Source: Daphnia pulex
Lineage: Eukaryota > Arthropoda > Branchiopoda > Diplostraca > Daphniidae
Assembly: GCF_021134715.1 (NCBI RefSeq)
Contig: NC_060019.1
Coordinates: 3,472,001-3,536,000 of the forward strand
DNA length: 64,000 bases
Reading direction: 5' to 3'
The stretch's first letter is position 1, and each line of letters begins with the position of its first letter. Below the pieces are notes generated by a model that saw nothing but the letters and a program-made list of their open reading frames with translations, did no database searches and was not told the DNA's origin. Below, piece by piece: positions 11,305 to 23,015 of this stretch. Position numbers and translations under genes: made by a program.

Positions 11305-12386
11305 ACATTGATGGTTGTATGTGCCGGTCGAGGTCCCTTTGTTCGATCTGCCTTAACTGCCTCAGAGAAAGCGGGTCGTCGCATTCAAGTGTACGCAGTG
11401 GAGAAGAATCCTAACGTCATAGTAACGTAATGTTTTGCTGCAGAAATGTTCTCACTCAACTCGTATTAATCAAGTCATTTTCATTCATAACAGATTGCAT
11501 AGATTAGCCGACGAAGAGTGGGGAGATCGTTTGACAATTTTTTCTTGTGATATGCGCGACTAGGATGCACCTGAAAAAGCTGTAATTCTCGTCTCGGAAA
11601 TGTTAGGGTCATTTGGAGATAACGAGCTTTCGCCAGAGTGTCTGGATGGCGCCCAAAAATTCTTGAAAGGTGCCCGTGAGAGGTGTTTTTTAGTGAATGC
11701 TTGCTCATTGCTGTTTCATTCTAAGATGACGGGATTAGCATTCCTTCTAGTCACACTTCGTTTCTGGGACAAATCTAGTATTCCAAATTGTTCAATGAGG
11801 TGCGATCCTGTTGGGAGCGTGACGAGCCTTACTTCACGTCTTTCGAGATGTCTATGTCGTTTACTTTCGCAGCAGAGTTGCACTGGCTGATCCGCAGGCC
11901 TTGTTTACATTTACTCATCCGAATAGAGGTAAAGAAAAAATTATTTTATAAAGCAGAATTTCCGCTTTACTCCTTGACTTGAATTTGACAGAAATGCCAA
12001 TTGACAACAGCCGTTATGAAGTGCGGCAATTTCCTATTAAATGCAATGCTATGCTACACGGGTTTGCCGGCTATTTTGAAACGGTCCTCTACAAAGATGT
12101 GATGCTCTCGATCAACCCTGCAACACACTCGCCTGGAATGTTCAGTTGGTTTCCAGTTCTTTTCCCTATCTAGAATCCCATCAGTCTAAAGAAGGTAAGT
12201 TTAGCTGTCTCTCCCGAGATCAGACGACATATTTAGTTTTTCTTAATTTTACAGGGAGACGTTCTCGAGATTCATTTTTGGCGTTGCGTCAATCGCATCC
12301 ACGTCTAGTACGAATGGTGCGTGACAAAACCTCTTGGCAGTGCCATTCACAATCCGTTGGGTCGGTCGCACAATATTGGCCTCTAA
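11305..12386 (+). pseudogene. PRMT5: PRMT5 C-terminal half pseudogene (Rossmann fold and beta-barrel)
   Basis: Starts at [20 protein letters not shown] and VYAVEKNPN (SAM-binding motif I and post-I). After an intron it gives ADEEWGDRLTIFSCDMRD-stop-[26 protein letters not shown] (the double-Glu catalytic loop, both Glu retained), [17 protein letters not shown], then after another intron [24 protein letters not shown], and a last exon ending SAIHNPLGRS...IGL with TAA at 12384-12386, the authentic end of the family. Breaks include W-to-TAG after DMRD, a shifted frame around 11700, and two further stops. Introns with GT/AG ends are kept. The matching N-terminal half lies 9.3 kb downstream at 21595-22385. 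Confidence 0.9.
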
Positions 12387-13384
12387 ATGTAACTTAATAA
12401 CTAAGCATTGTCGTAATCATGACTCCACTCGTGTCTAGTTCTTCTCATGATAATCATGGGACTGAATACAAGGATTGTTCCAGTGTTAACCATTTTTGCA
12501 TTTTTTAGAACTTAGCGACCAAGAAAAGAATTTTCTAACAAGGCTTAACTGTGCACATATAGAAATTGAATATGGATCTTTCATGTGTGTTTGAAACTTA
12601 TTTAAGATAACAAGGTGAAGCCACCGTGGAATTTATTTAACTGGTTCAAAATGGAGGAGTTATTCATTCATTGCTTCAATAAATTGAAGCAATAACTCAA
12701 ATGTCAATTTGGATAAAGTTATATTGTCAAGATAATTTGTTTCTATAATATTTCACTTCCCATACTTTCTGTTAGTATTACATATTTTTATCTTCAAAAA
12801 GTTAAAGAAAGTCTGAAATAGCTAACTAAATTATTTGTTTTGTGTCATAATAATGCGGATACTCACCCGCTGTGACAACCGGAAGAAGGGGGATGGCCCT
12901 GGTCGAACGGGGACTTGGAAAATTCATGATCTAAGGAAAACTTTTGGGGGGGTCATGAGTAACCAGGAATCCTACTACTATATGGGGCATCTCATTAAAT
13001 TTGTCCAGCAGAAAGAAATCACGGCTTCTTCGTGTCCAATCATGTCCGATATATATGAAAACCTGAAATTTCCGGTGGCAATAAGGTATTGTGATTCACA
13101 ATCTATGCAATATGATACAAGCGTCGGACATCCTTGAAAATTTTGAAGCGTCGATTTGATTGTATAATATAAAATTAAGCTTTGATATCTTAAGCGCTAC
13201 CTTCTCTTATATCCTCGTGGGGTTAGGAGGGGGGAACCATTTCTTCGTTCGACTCCCGCGTGTTATTCACCCCGGCATCAAGTTGTCCATTTAAAAAAAA
13301 AGTGACAAACTCCAATTACGAGAGCGCGAAAATAAAAATAAAAATAAAAGGGACGGATACAAATCTGGGCAAAAAGCGGTAAAA
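12387..13384. other. No gene recognised; one 100-codon ORF
   Basis: The open frame 12835-13137 (+) has no domain I recognise. Sequence near 13215-13265 (GTTCGACTCCCGC) resembles a Pol III B box, but no tRNA fold follows. Confidence 0.3.
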
Positions 13385-13385
13385 A

Positions 13386-13537
<152 letters not shown>

Positions 13538-14899
13538 GGAAAAAAAAAGATTGCCGTTGCCAATAAAAATAAGATTGGGCGCGAACTAACACCCGCACTC
13601 CCATGGCCGGCCAGCGGACGGCCTTTTTTTCTTGTCATCAGGAAATGAGACATCCGCCTTTTACCGGCGTCACCTTCTCACGGACCATTTTCTCTCTCTC
13701 TCTCTTCTTTACTCTCTTGTGTATAGCGAACACACGCCAATATAAAAAATATGGTCGTGCTCTTTTTCTACTTCTCAGATGGGGGGAGATATCAATAGGG
13801 TCATACGTAATCTTGACAGTGGACGGCCAGAAATCAATACGAGAGTGAAAGAATCAAATCGGGAGAGACCACGGCCACCGTGATATTCGTGCAACTGCTC
13901 GACTTGATGTTACCGTCAGCTGGAATTCAATTTAGTTGAGCGAAATGAACGACACATTTCCAACTTTGGCGCCCTTTTTTTTAAATAAATTCGCTCCGTT
14001 TGCTTTTTATTTTTGTCTGAGCGATTGCACGGTTAGTGTTGTTGTTGTGGGTGGAAAAAAGGAAACAAGATATTGTTTTTATATTTCCCCCCGGTTTGTT
14101 TCGTCTTTACTCTTGTTTCTTTTTATCTGCGTTTGTGTTTGTGTGTTTGTGTGTGGGACTGCTGCTGATTGACGGATAAGTTGCAACGCGCGCGCATCAA
14201 CCCGCCCGCCGTGGCGTACCAGTTATGTACTAGTTCAATCCTCCCCCCCCCCCCCTTCTTCTTCCTTCTTCTTCCTTCAGGAGCCATTTCATCCAGGAGG
14301 AGAGAGATAGTCGCTTTGGCTCAGACTTGTGCCCATCATGACATCTGCGAAAGAAATTGTCGGGCAAGAGTTTCTTTTGTTTGTTCCGTTGCCTCACCCC
14401 CCAAATCCGGTTTTGTCGTACGTTGGTGTATTCGGGTTGAAATGAACTGACGGTGGACAGGAGCTCTGCGTTAAACTTTTTTTTTTTTTCATTTTTACAT
14501 TTTTTTTTAAATTCCGGATTTAAAAATTGGTTTTTGATTATTTGTGCAACGTGAAGAACAACAGGAGCGGATGTCATCAAACACATGCAGTGCGCACAGA
14601 ACAAACGGAAATATTTAAAAAATTAGGAGCCAACTGAATTTTGTCTCTTTCTCCATTTCTCCTAGGCTGGGTCGGGGGGAAAAAGAACAAAAACTCTGAA
14701 GCCACACACTAACCGGCTCTTTTCAAAACAAGTGTGTGTGTGTGTGTCTGTCGTCTTATAATTCGTGATCCATCAGTCTTTAGTCGTTTGAATCCCTCAG
14801 CAGCACTGGGTGAATTGACTTGTTTTTTTTTCTTTTTTGGGCGATCGATTGGAGTGAGTCCACGTCAACCAGTTGAATTATTCAAAGACCAGACGGAAT
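13538..14899. other. Pyrimidine-rich non-coding DNA
   Basis: Contains T-runs, a CT-rich block near 13690, a C-run at 14243-14254 and GT repeats near 14130 and 14730. No coding exon recognised; it could be promoter or 5' untranslated sequence of the exon at 15592. Confidence 0.35.
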
Positions 14900-15591
14900 G
14901 CACAGTAGCGGCAGCAACAACAGCAACAGCAGCAACAGAAACAGCACGATGGTAATAATAATCATCCGACTCTCTTCCGGCTGACTGCATTTCCCGTCAA
15001 ATTTCTAAATAGTCGTCGAATGGAAACGACAATACAGACTATGGGAACCAAAGTCAAATTGAAAATAAATTCTGACGACCAGCAATCACCTTAATGCGGC
15101 CTTAATGCCAATCAATCTGGGAAGGGGGAGACCGATCCACCGCATCCGCTGATGGATCGATGATTTATAATTTCCCAATCAAATTGCGTCACCGGGGGTC
15201 TGTGACGAGCATAATAGGAGAATCGAAATCTAATCGAAACGGAGGGGGAAGACCCTATTAGAGCAATTACACTAAACAAAAGAAATAAAAAGGAAAAAGG
15301 AGCGCATCCAAGTAAATATAGAAATCGATCGATTCCGCCAGAATCCATTCCAGCCAATATTCTTGCCAAAAGAAAAAGACAAATATTATCCGTCCTAATG
15401 CTTCCTGTAAAAGTTGAATGTTTAACTTTATTCCGCACTAATTGCCGTTGGAGGAATATTGCCGGAACTATTTTAAGAATTAACAATAGGAAAATTTTAG
15501 ACGGCCTTTAAACGAATTTCTTTTGTACGGTACCTTGTTATTTATGAAATAAAATGTAATGATTGTTTATTTTTATTTTTATTTTTTTCCA

Positions 15592-16297
15592 GCTGATGCC
15601 TGGCGGCCAGCGGCGGATGGCAAGCGAAGGAACAAGGGAGGAGCCAATCACGATCCAGGACTCTACGACCTGCCCAGTTTTACAGCTTGGATTACGTTGG
15701 ATCTCGGAAGGAAATTCCCATCAGCATCGAAATTGGCGACGAAAGTCGAGTCAGAGCCTCTACACCGTTCTGGTCGTCTGCCGATGCCAAGGAAGATTCC
15801 GGCGAATCATATCATTTGCCCGTCGAGAATTTGCCGATGGGGACGCCGCTGCTGGCGGAGGAGCTGCTGGACTTTACCGCAACAAATGCGTTTCTTTTTC
15901 TTGGCGCTAGTAGCCGAATTGGCGGCCTTTGGCTGCTCGTTGGCTTCGCTGGCTGGCACCACCAACTGGGTGGACACTTGGGAGCCGATCGACCTGCTCT
16001 ACCAGCTTCCGTTACGACGTCGACGAATTCGATTACGATGACGATGACGACGACTGTTACTCCCAGGACGAATCGTACCAGGCCGTCCGGGCAGGAGGAA
16101 TGAACGAGCCGGACGATGCGGAGATCGTCATGTTGCGTCACGAAGAAGAGGAACAACCAGGGAAAAACAGAATCCGGAATCCGGAATCTGGAAGAAGAAG
16201 ATCAGCAGGAAGTCAAATGATCGTTGGTCGTCGTCTTTCACGTTGGACTCTTCCGGGCATGTCCGATCCTCAATGGGGAAATACCCTCCAGATTCTG
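15592..16297 (+). pseudogene. Long exon of unknown protein, reading frame broken three times
   Basis: The segment has a good acceptor (T-run then CAG at 15591) and donor (CT|GTGAGT at 16298). Coding-like composition changes frame repeatedly: a start frame, then FYSLDYVGSRKEIPISIEIG and SYHLPVENLPMG (about 15680-15895), then a hydrophobic stretch LALVAELAAFGCSLASLAGT followed by TNWVDTWEPIDLLYQL (about 15900-16010), then an acidic run YDVDEFDYDDDDDD and a basic tail to 16297. Joined across shifts it would be a membrane protein with an acidic cytoplasmic tail, perhaps four-span, but I do not recognise the family. A small upstream exon ending at about 14952 (Ser/Asn-rich from ATG 14899, followed by GTAATA) may belong to it. 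Frame breaks may be assembly errors or true decay. Confidence 0.45.
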
Positions 16298-18023
16298 TGA
16301 GTTTGCTAGACACAACTTTTTCTTGGAATAATTCAGACATTTTGAAGCCGATGGATAGGGCGGTAAATTTGAAACAAGATTTAGGCCTAAAAAATAAATA
16401 ATGGTGGAAAAAATTCAACTGCCAATTGTGTAACATATGTTGGGCTGTGTGTGTGTGTTTGTTTCATGTTTAGATCAATAACAGCACGAACGCGGGATCC
16501 ACGCCCTTTTTCGGGGGGGTGGATCCCTTCCCCCTTCCTCTAGCGCTCGGTTTTTATTTATTTTTTTATTTATTTATCTTTTTATTTTGCCAACTTTGTC
16601 TTTTACAATTCGTCTCTTCTTTTTCTCTGGAAACAAACAAAAAAAGAAACAATCGAGGGGAAAAAATATGACGGGTGGGAAATGCGATGGCACATCGAAC
16701 GAATGTTTTATTGTGCAACACACCCCTCGACTGCTGCTGCTGGGTTGGGATCTTCACGTCACGGATCTTTCACAATGGATGAGACGCGCCAGCGGAACAA
16801 GAAAAATGGGAAAATTTATGTTTTCCCATTTGTCACATTTTCTAGGCAATAGCGTCATATGCATATGCTGCTGTACATATGCCGACGAAAGAGCTAAGAT
16901 GTGAAACGATTCATTTCTTTATAGTTTTAACTTTTTGGCTAAAATGGTTTTTCTTTAAATAAATAAATAAAAATTAATAAAACGATCATCATATCCCTCT
17001 CGATAATGATGATGGCAGGGGGAGAAAAGCAAGTGCGTGGGCCCAAGATGGCGCGCGGCTGTTTTCTTTGACGGCCAGTTGTTGTTAGCATATCGTATTC
17101 CAGTTAGTCACTTATTCTCTCAATTGGATACACATAGTAACAATAGCAATGATAATCGTATTAGTACTTACACTCAAAGTTGAATAAAAGATAAGTCGCA
17201 CACAATTAGGTTTGTAAGATCTGGACCGATAGATCATGTATTGTTACTCGAAGCAACAACGAACAAGAAGAAAGGAACAGATAGACTTTCGTCGTGCTAG
17301 GTTAAATACAGACGAACTTCTCGCGTTGATGACGTTCTTCATTCGTCTTGCTGCGTCACACAGAGTTGGTTCTGCAACCCCCTTGGTTTCCGCAACCAAT
17401 CGATTGTGCGTATCTTGTTGAAGTTTATAATGAATCACAACAGTTGTCAAGATCAAAATGGTCGTTCACCAGCAGAGCTTTCATTTTCAATAGAGCTTGA
17501 AAGTTGTTGTCGACCAAAATTTTAAAAAAGGAAAATGTGGACGACGGAGAATGACGGGTAGAAGAAAAAAAAAACCCTCGAAAGTTAAAGGAACTCGTGT
17601 TAAAAAGCAGTTCACAAATTCAGCCAGCTCCACGTGATCGAAACTAGGCGAGATGACGAAAACGAGTTGGATCGATTTCCCGATTGTTTGTCCTGCTGCT
17701 TCTCTTCTTCTCGATGTTTTAACGTCTGTTCTCGCGACCATGTGCTTACTCTGCACTGCTTCGTCATTGCATTTCTCGAGATTGACTTCACCATCGATCG
17801 TTAGTTTTTAGTTTTAACCGAAATGAGACAAAAAGAAAACAATAGCACGCATTGGAACACTTCTGTGCACTTCGAAGAAGAGATCACCATTCACTTGAAT
17901 GAATAATTTGTCTTTTATTGGAGCTTGGAGCTGGAGACGACTAGCCGAAGAACGAAAGAAAGAGGTTAGAACGACAACTATGTCGCTATCCAATCCGGAT
18001 TTAATTTTACCAACCCTTTGTAG
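16298..18023. other. No gene recognised
   Basis: Mostly non-coding. An AAGATGGCGCGCGGC motif at about 17045 resembles a YY1/Pleiohomeotic site in a housekeeping promoter; there is no other support. Sequence at 17920-17970 may be a further upstream exon of the UBX fragment. Confidence 0.3.
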
Positions 18024-18263
18024 GAAATGATCCGGAGGAAGCAAGAAGCAGTTAACTTGATTCCGCAAGAACCCGCTGCCGATGAAAACCGAATTTGCTG
18101 CATTCTCATCCGATTACCTAGATTAGATCAGAAACTAGAACGGCGATTCCATCGAACAATCAAAACACTAAAAGTAATTTTTTCTCATGGCCATTTCAAA
18201 CCCATAAATATTTAACCTGCTGATTAGGATCTGGTTGGGTGCAACTTCAAACAAAAGCATTGA
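18024..18263 (+). pseudogene. UBX-domain protein fragment (FAF1/FAF2-like)
   Basis: An exon bounded by TTTGTAG (18023) and AAAA|GTAATT (18174) encodes EMIRRKQEAVNLIPQEPAAD, then ICCILIRLPRLDQKLERRFH. This is the run-in and first strands of a UBX domain (PxEP-x-ADE...L-I-R-L-P-D-G-x-x-L-E-R-R-F), the p97/VCP-binding ubiquitin-like fold of FAF-type proteins. A 54-bp intron leads to DLVGCNF and then a stop. The rest of the domain is absent. The usual Asp-Gly of the first turn is replaced by R-L-D-Q. Another gene piece with a retained intron, matching the character of the surrounding region. Confidence 0.65.
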
Positions 18264-18475
18264 CATGGCCCATAAGAAAGTGTACGAATGGAAAGATAGA
18301 GGGAGAGTTAAAAAAAGAGGGACCGACCCCTTTCTTCCCCACTCTATTCATCCCTTCCTTGACTGTTCTTCCTTTCGTACCCTTTTCTTATGGACAGCGT
18401 CAATGCTTTTTTGTTTGAGGTTCCACCAAACTGGGGCTAAAAGCTAACCAAGATGGCAACCTCGAACCACTCTAT

Positions 18476-18560
18476 AGGAACTCAACGGTGTAGTGATTAG
18501 AGAGCTAGCCTACGACACGAAAGTTTGGTGGTTTGAACCTTGGGTGGGATGATTAATTTT
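18476..18560 (+). repeat. tRNA-like (SINE head) sequence, weak
   Basis: GGTGTAGTGATTAGAGAGC resembles a Pol III A box and GGTTTGAACCTT a B box about 45 bp later. No acceptor stem is evident, so a tRNA-derived SINE fragment is more likely than a tRNA gene. Confidence 0.35.
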
Positions 18561-19157
18561 TGTACATTAACACCCGATAACTTTGCCGATGCAAGCGGCT
18601 GCGTAGCGGATGCCGCGAGGATACTTCCAGCGTGACTCGAGCCCACGGAAGTGTGGGCCCTGGAGGGGCATTCCCGTGGCCGCGAGAGAACCTTTACACC
18701 CTTTTTTACCCTTTTCGTCCTTCACCTTTAAGCCCTAAGGGCAAAAGAAGGGAATATAGGAAGAAAAAAAATGGTGAAAAGGGCGAAAAAGAGCAAAATT
18801 CAGCACATTTTAAGGGAATATTGTTGGTACAAGGGAATGGTGTAGGCCTAATGGATAGGAGCATGGATTGTCAGCTTGAAATATCCTATTGGTTGAAAAG
18901 TTCGAATCCAATAGCATTTTTTTTTAATATTTATTGAAACCACCTAGAATTCAACGCAGTTATGTTTCAACTTTTTTACGAACTTCTTAAACCTTTGTAA
19001 TATTGTAGAAGAGCACCGAGCTCAATTTTCATCATAAAGCTTGCATGACCTTTCATTTCAGATGTCCTGCGACTTTTTCCCGCTGGGTGCTCTCTGTTAA
19101 ATATTTATCAACAGCTGACAAATGCATCTTTAATTTGACAACGCTGTTAAACCAACA
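18561..19157. other. No gene recognised
   Basis: GC-richer segment to 18700, then A-rich; no supported gene. Confidence 0.35.
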
Positions 19158-19814
19158 CTATGTGTACAGCGCAAGCAAAGAGTTTGAGGAAATCAGCTGA
19201 TCGAAAACTAACTCGACCGAGTCGATCCTGAACACACCCAGAGACGCTCTCGCGGGCTCAGTCCCCTTTCGCCCCTCTTGTGTAACGTTCGTTTCTACTC
19301 TCCCAGATTCCAATACATATGGTCTCACTTCATCACAACCTGGTGTTACATTCATATGCAGTATACAATCGAGTATCTTCTCATCCATTGAAATAATCTT
19401 GAGTGCGATTCTTTGCACCATTCTTCTCAAGATTTTCGAATTTTTTGCATCTGATTTTGCATCTATCTCCATTCCAAATGATTGTGAAAACATGTCGACG
19501 TAGTCTGTATTAAGTTTTCCTGGAAACTACTTTGCTAAGCTGTTAAAAGCTGATTTTAGACATTCAATTAAGGATTTTCGATTTTCGTCCATTTTTTGCG
19601 AACTTTGCGTGGAAAATTTTGCAAAGTGAGCAGGAAGGGATGCTATTCTTTTTTACTAAGAATACATTACTGTTGTAGCTTTTTCTGGTAGGGGTTCTTC
19701 ATGTTGTAGAAATTCCGATTGATCTGGCTCATTGCTATCGTAGTAAATATCAATTACATCTTCCCTCTTGAAAAGATTTCCATTTTCGCTCTTGAAAACA
19801 ATGTCTTCATCCAT
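19158..19814 (-). pseudogene. Unknown protein, two coding pieces
   Basis: A Met-initiated acidic segment (MDEDIVFKSENGN, ATG at 19814) may end in a GTAATG donor near 19665. A second piece begins around 19600 (KMDENRKSLIECLKSAFNSL), is interrupted by one stop, and continues open to 19158 through MEIDAKSDAKNSKILRRM. The helical, Lys/Asp/Glu-rich composition looks coding, but no domain is recognised. It could be part of a transposon ORF. Confidence 0.3.
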
Positions 19815-20230
19815 TTTTACTAAATCACCTATTAAGATTTAAAGAATTAATTAAAAGTTACAATTTAGGGTACAATTTAGTTAACTTAACTAACCTGGTT
19901 TTATTGTTGGATTTAGTAGACGGTCGAGGATTTTGCAAAGTATGCGGGAGGGGGGCGGGTTTCTTTAAGTTTTTTTTGCGAAAAGTTGGCTTCTCCCCCT
20001 TGGCGTTCCCAGTTTGGAAAACCTCCTTTATTCCTTAAAGAAAACCTGAGTTTGTACCGGATTCCTGCTTGAGCTGAAAGAAAAAACAGTTTTGTTTATG
20101 GAGTTCAGCTTATCGCTTATCTCCTGTTTTTTTTTTAAATTAGAATTAAATTTATTGAGAGGAAAACATAGCCTGTATTTATCGGTAGAGCGACATTTCA
20201 AGAATACAGTGCTACATGAAGAAGGAGCGA

Positions 20231-21013
20231 TTAATTATTTTCAAGTATCTGCTCCAATCTTCTTATCCACCCGATCTTCGAGGTGGATCTTTCTCTCTGC
20301 TGCAGGACTCCTCTTCCTCTACTTCGTCCTTGCCATGGTGGTTCTGCCGCTTGAGGTGCTGGTGGGATGGGAACCAGTGCTGGTTCTGCGATTGTAAGAT
20401 CCTCCCACAGCACCTGCAAGGCGTCCTTTTCTTCAGTCTCTTCACCCCCAACTGCTCCTTCCTGCTCTCCTCCGACGGCTCCTTTTTCCTCTCCTAGGAC
20501 GGCTTCCACTCCTTGATTAAGTTGTTGTTGTGGTTTGGGCCCGTTGAAAAACTGCCCCGTGGTGATGCGATAATCACCGTCAGCTCTTTGCCTGAGCCTA
20601 TGGAATTCCGCTATCTCTTCCGGCGTCGGGAAGTATCGCTGTGGTGGAGGGTCATATGAGGCTATTCGTGCCAAAAACCGGCGGTGAATGACCTCACACT
20701 CTTCAGGTGTTGGAGCAGGGATGACAGGATCGTTTTAATCTACAGCACACGGGACGATGGGCCGGTTGCAGAACTCTTCAATCCGTCCTGCTCTGGTATT
20801 TTTGTGGAGCGGTGGCAGGATGGGCCCTGTCCATTCTGGGATTTCTCCGCACAGGCGGGCCTCTTGCCGCCTCCTCTTCTGTTCTGGCCGAATGTTGCTG
20901 GAAAAAAAGGAGCCCGACTTCACTATCTCCACTAAGGTGGAGCGTGAGGAAGAGAGAAATTTAATTGGAGGAAATGAATTGCGGAGAACGAGCTGCGAAA
21001 ATTTGGAAGGCAA
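20231..21013 (-). pseudogene. Unknown Pro/Gly/Glu-rich protein, one stop
   Basis: A nearly continuous minus-strand frame runs from 21013 to 20231, broken by a single TAG near 20735. It contains EARLCGEIPEWTGPILPPLH, a PAPTPEECEVIHRRF segment, SYDPPPQRYFPTPEEIAEFH, and a tandem GEEKGAVGGEQEGAVGGEE stretch before a basic tail. The frame stays open for more than 750 bp apart from that codon and composition is protein-like. I do not recognise a family; a retroelement ORF1 is one possibility. The single stop could also be a sequencing error. Confidence 0.4.
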
Positions 21014-21375
21014 GATGAAAACTGAGAGAAGAGAATTATTTTACTTGCTAAATTTAATTTTACTTAAGAAGGGAGAGAGAAAAAAGAATGCCTAGATGGC
21101 TTTACTTTGTAGAGAGAGGAAGAATGCGAATTGCGATTACAGTTGAGTGTAAGTGTGTGCGGTGAGGCGGCTCAGAATTTCTGACGCCTCAGGCCACCAT
21201 GCGGTTTGCCGAAAAAATTGTGATGACGGCTGGACGATTTCAACGAATAGCACACACACATACACTTAACCAAATCAGTTTTTTAAGTTACGAATGAGAA
21301 AGAAAGTTTGATAGTGCTGGTCAGTGGGTCTTTTAACAAAAGACCCGAACACTTTGCCGAATGGCGTTCACGTTT

Positions 21376-21406
21376 GTTCAATCAGCGGGCGGGCCGCTGA
21401 TTGAAC
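21376..21406. repeat. 13-bp perfect inverted repeat
   Basis: GTTCAATCAGCGG (21376-21388) and its reverse complement (21394-21406) flank a 5-bp GC-rich loop. GC-rich hairpin in AT-rich surroundings; role unknown. Confidence 0.8.
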
Positions 21407-21594
21407 GCCGCTGCGGGCCACAACATTACACGAGTTCAAAGAAAAAAGGTTTGAAGGACCATGTTCGGAAAAGAGAATGTGTTAGTTTTACCTTACCGAT
21501 ATTTAGTTGAAAGAAATGTAGAGATTGACACAGGTATTTGATTGCGGATCGCCGTATATTCTTCTGACTGACTAATACAGATGATTTATTAAGA

Positions 21595-22385
21595 CGGACG
21601 GCCCGACCACCCTCCAATATCTCATTTCAAGACTGGAGCACACTCATTGTTGGAAAGAGTTCCCCTCACGGTGATTTGGATCATGAAGACAAGTTGCTGA
21701 GACAAAATTCTGAGAAAGTGCTGGATCAAGAGTTGTCCTTTGCTGGATATCTGGGTCTCTCCGTTGTCCTTGTCCCCTTGAGAAAGAACATCACACGTTT
21801 TGCCAGAGTTATGCGCAACAAAGTGTTTTCTTCACCGTTAAATAAGGTATTCCACTACCAAGATTTTCTTTTTGCAGATGTTTCAATCATTACTTTTTGC
21901 CTAGGCCAGGTACCATGTTTGGCTCCACCTCCACATGATTTTCCGAAAATTGAGGAAAGTCAGTCTGAGAGGGATGTGGATGAAGAAGAAGTTGATGATA
22001 CTTGGCATTGGTAGAATAACTTTCGCTGCACAGCAGTTTGAGAAGAAACTGTCATTAGCCCTACAGCTCACAGCTGATCTTCCTGATAATCAGGAGACTG
22101 ATCGTTGGCTGGTAGAGCTAATCAAATGTTTTGTGGTTCTTACTCATTTATTCGTGACCAACAAGAAAGGGTTTATAGTTCTTTCCAGATCCTACCAAGT
22201 GCCTATATGTCAGTTTTTGCGATAGAAAACGAAAATTCTGATCACTAAAGCTCAGCGTCAACACTACAAGCATTATCAACAATACATTGAGCAATTGTGG
22301 AAAGTATGGAGAAAACCATAACGATTTAATTCCCTTCTCGTCATTATATTGTGTTTTCTTGTAGGTTGGGTATGAATAAGATCCA
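21595..22385 (+). pseudogene. PRMT5: PRMT5 N-terminal half pseudogene (TIM-barrel region)
   Basis: The plus strand reads SFQDWSTLIVGKSSP, then DKLLRQNSEKVLDQELSF and AGYLGLSVVLVPL, QVPCLAPPPHDF, DDTWHW, and after a frame change WNNFR, LALQLTADLPDNQ, DRWLVELIK, and THLFVTNKKGF. These follow the PRMT5 TIM-barrel order (DWNTLIVGK, RRNSE, ELNFGAYLGLP, VPLVAPED, WMWWHNFR, ADLPS, FLTNKKGFPVL). A final piece VGYE with an immediate stop after an AG acceptor at 22364 corresponds to the exon that follows. Frames change between TWHW and WNNFR and again near 22220. Together with 11305-12386 this is a permuted PRMT5: only about 70 residues between the halves are missing. Confidence 0.85.
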
Positions 22386-23015
22386 GATATGGCGTAATTT
22401 ATTCTATAGGAAACACTGTCGATATTAGCAAAGAAAATTTCGAGTTGATATTCATTGAAAAAAATGTATCGCCTGTGAAAATAAAAGATGCGTTCTGTTG
22501 GTACGAAAATTCCAAACTGTGGGTTTTAATTCACACTTACATGCATATCATGTTAAAATACTAATTGCTGCTACATCTTTTTGCCTTGATTTTACAGAAC
22601 TTTTTGATTACCACCCCTTGGATAACAGCATTTCTGACGAAACTGCTTTGGTGAGGTTAAAATACCATAAAATTTCTCACCCGCCATCTCACTAAATTGT
22701 TATGTGGTTAAATTCTCATACCGCACAGTAATTTGACCATACTCTAAAAATGTTTTCTACATTAGCAAAACAAAATTATTTTATAAATCTTTTGTCTTCG
22801 AAAAAAACTTTTTTTTATGGGAAAGAGTAATTTTGTTTTTCCGTCAGCCGAAGGGAATAGATTCAGGGTGCACTGCTGATCTTTATTGTTTCATAGTTCG
22901 GCTTGCGTGCGATGATGAGAGTGTGATTGCTCTGCTTACAATAATTGTTGAAATTTTTTTCGGAATACTGTACTACAGTAAAAACAAATATTAGGAATGC
23001 ATCTTTGTAAAGTGA
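22386..23015. other. No gene recognised
   Basis: Some coding-like sequence near 22400-22500 but no family recognised. Confidence 0.3.

Noticed and set aside
13200..13280. tRNA-like stretch with GTTCGACTCCCGC
   Set aside because: No D arm, anticodon arm or acceptor stem can be drawn.
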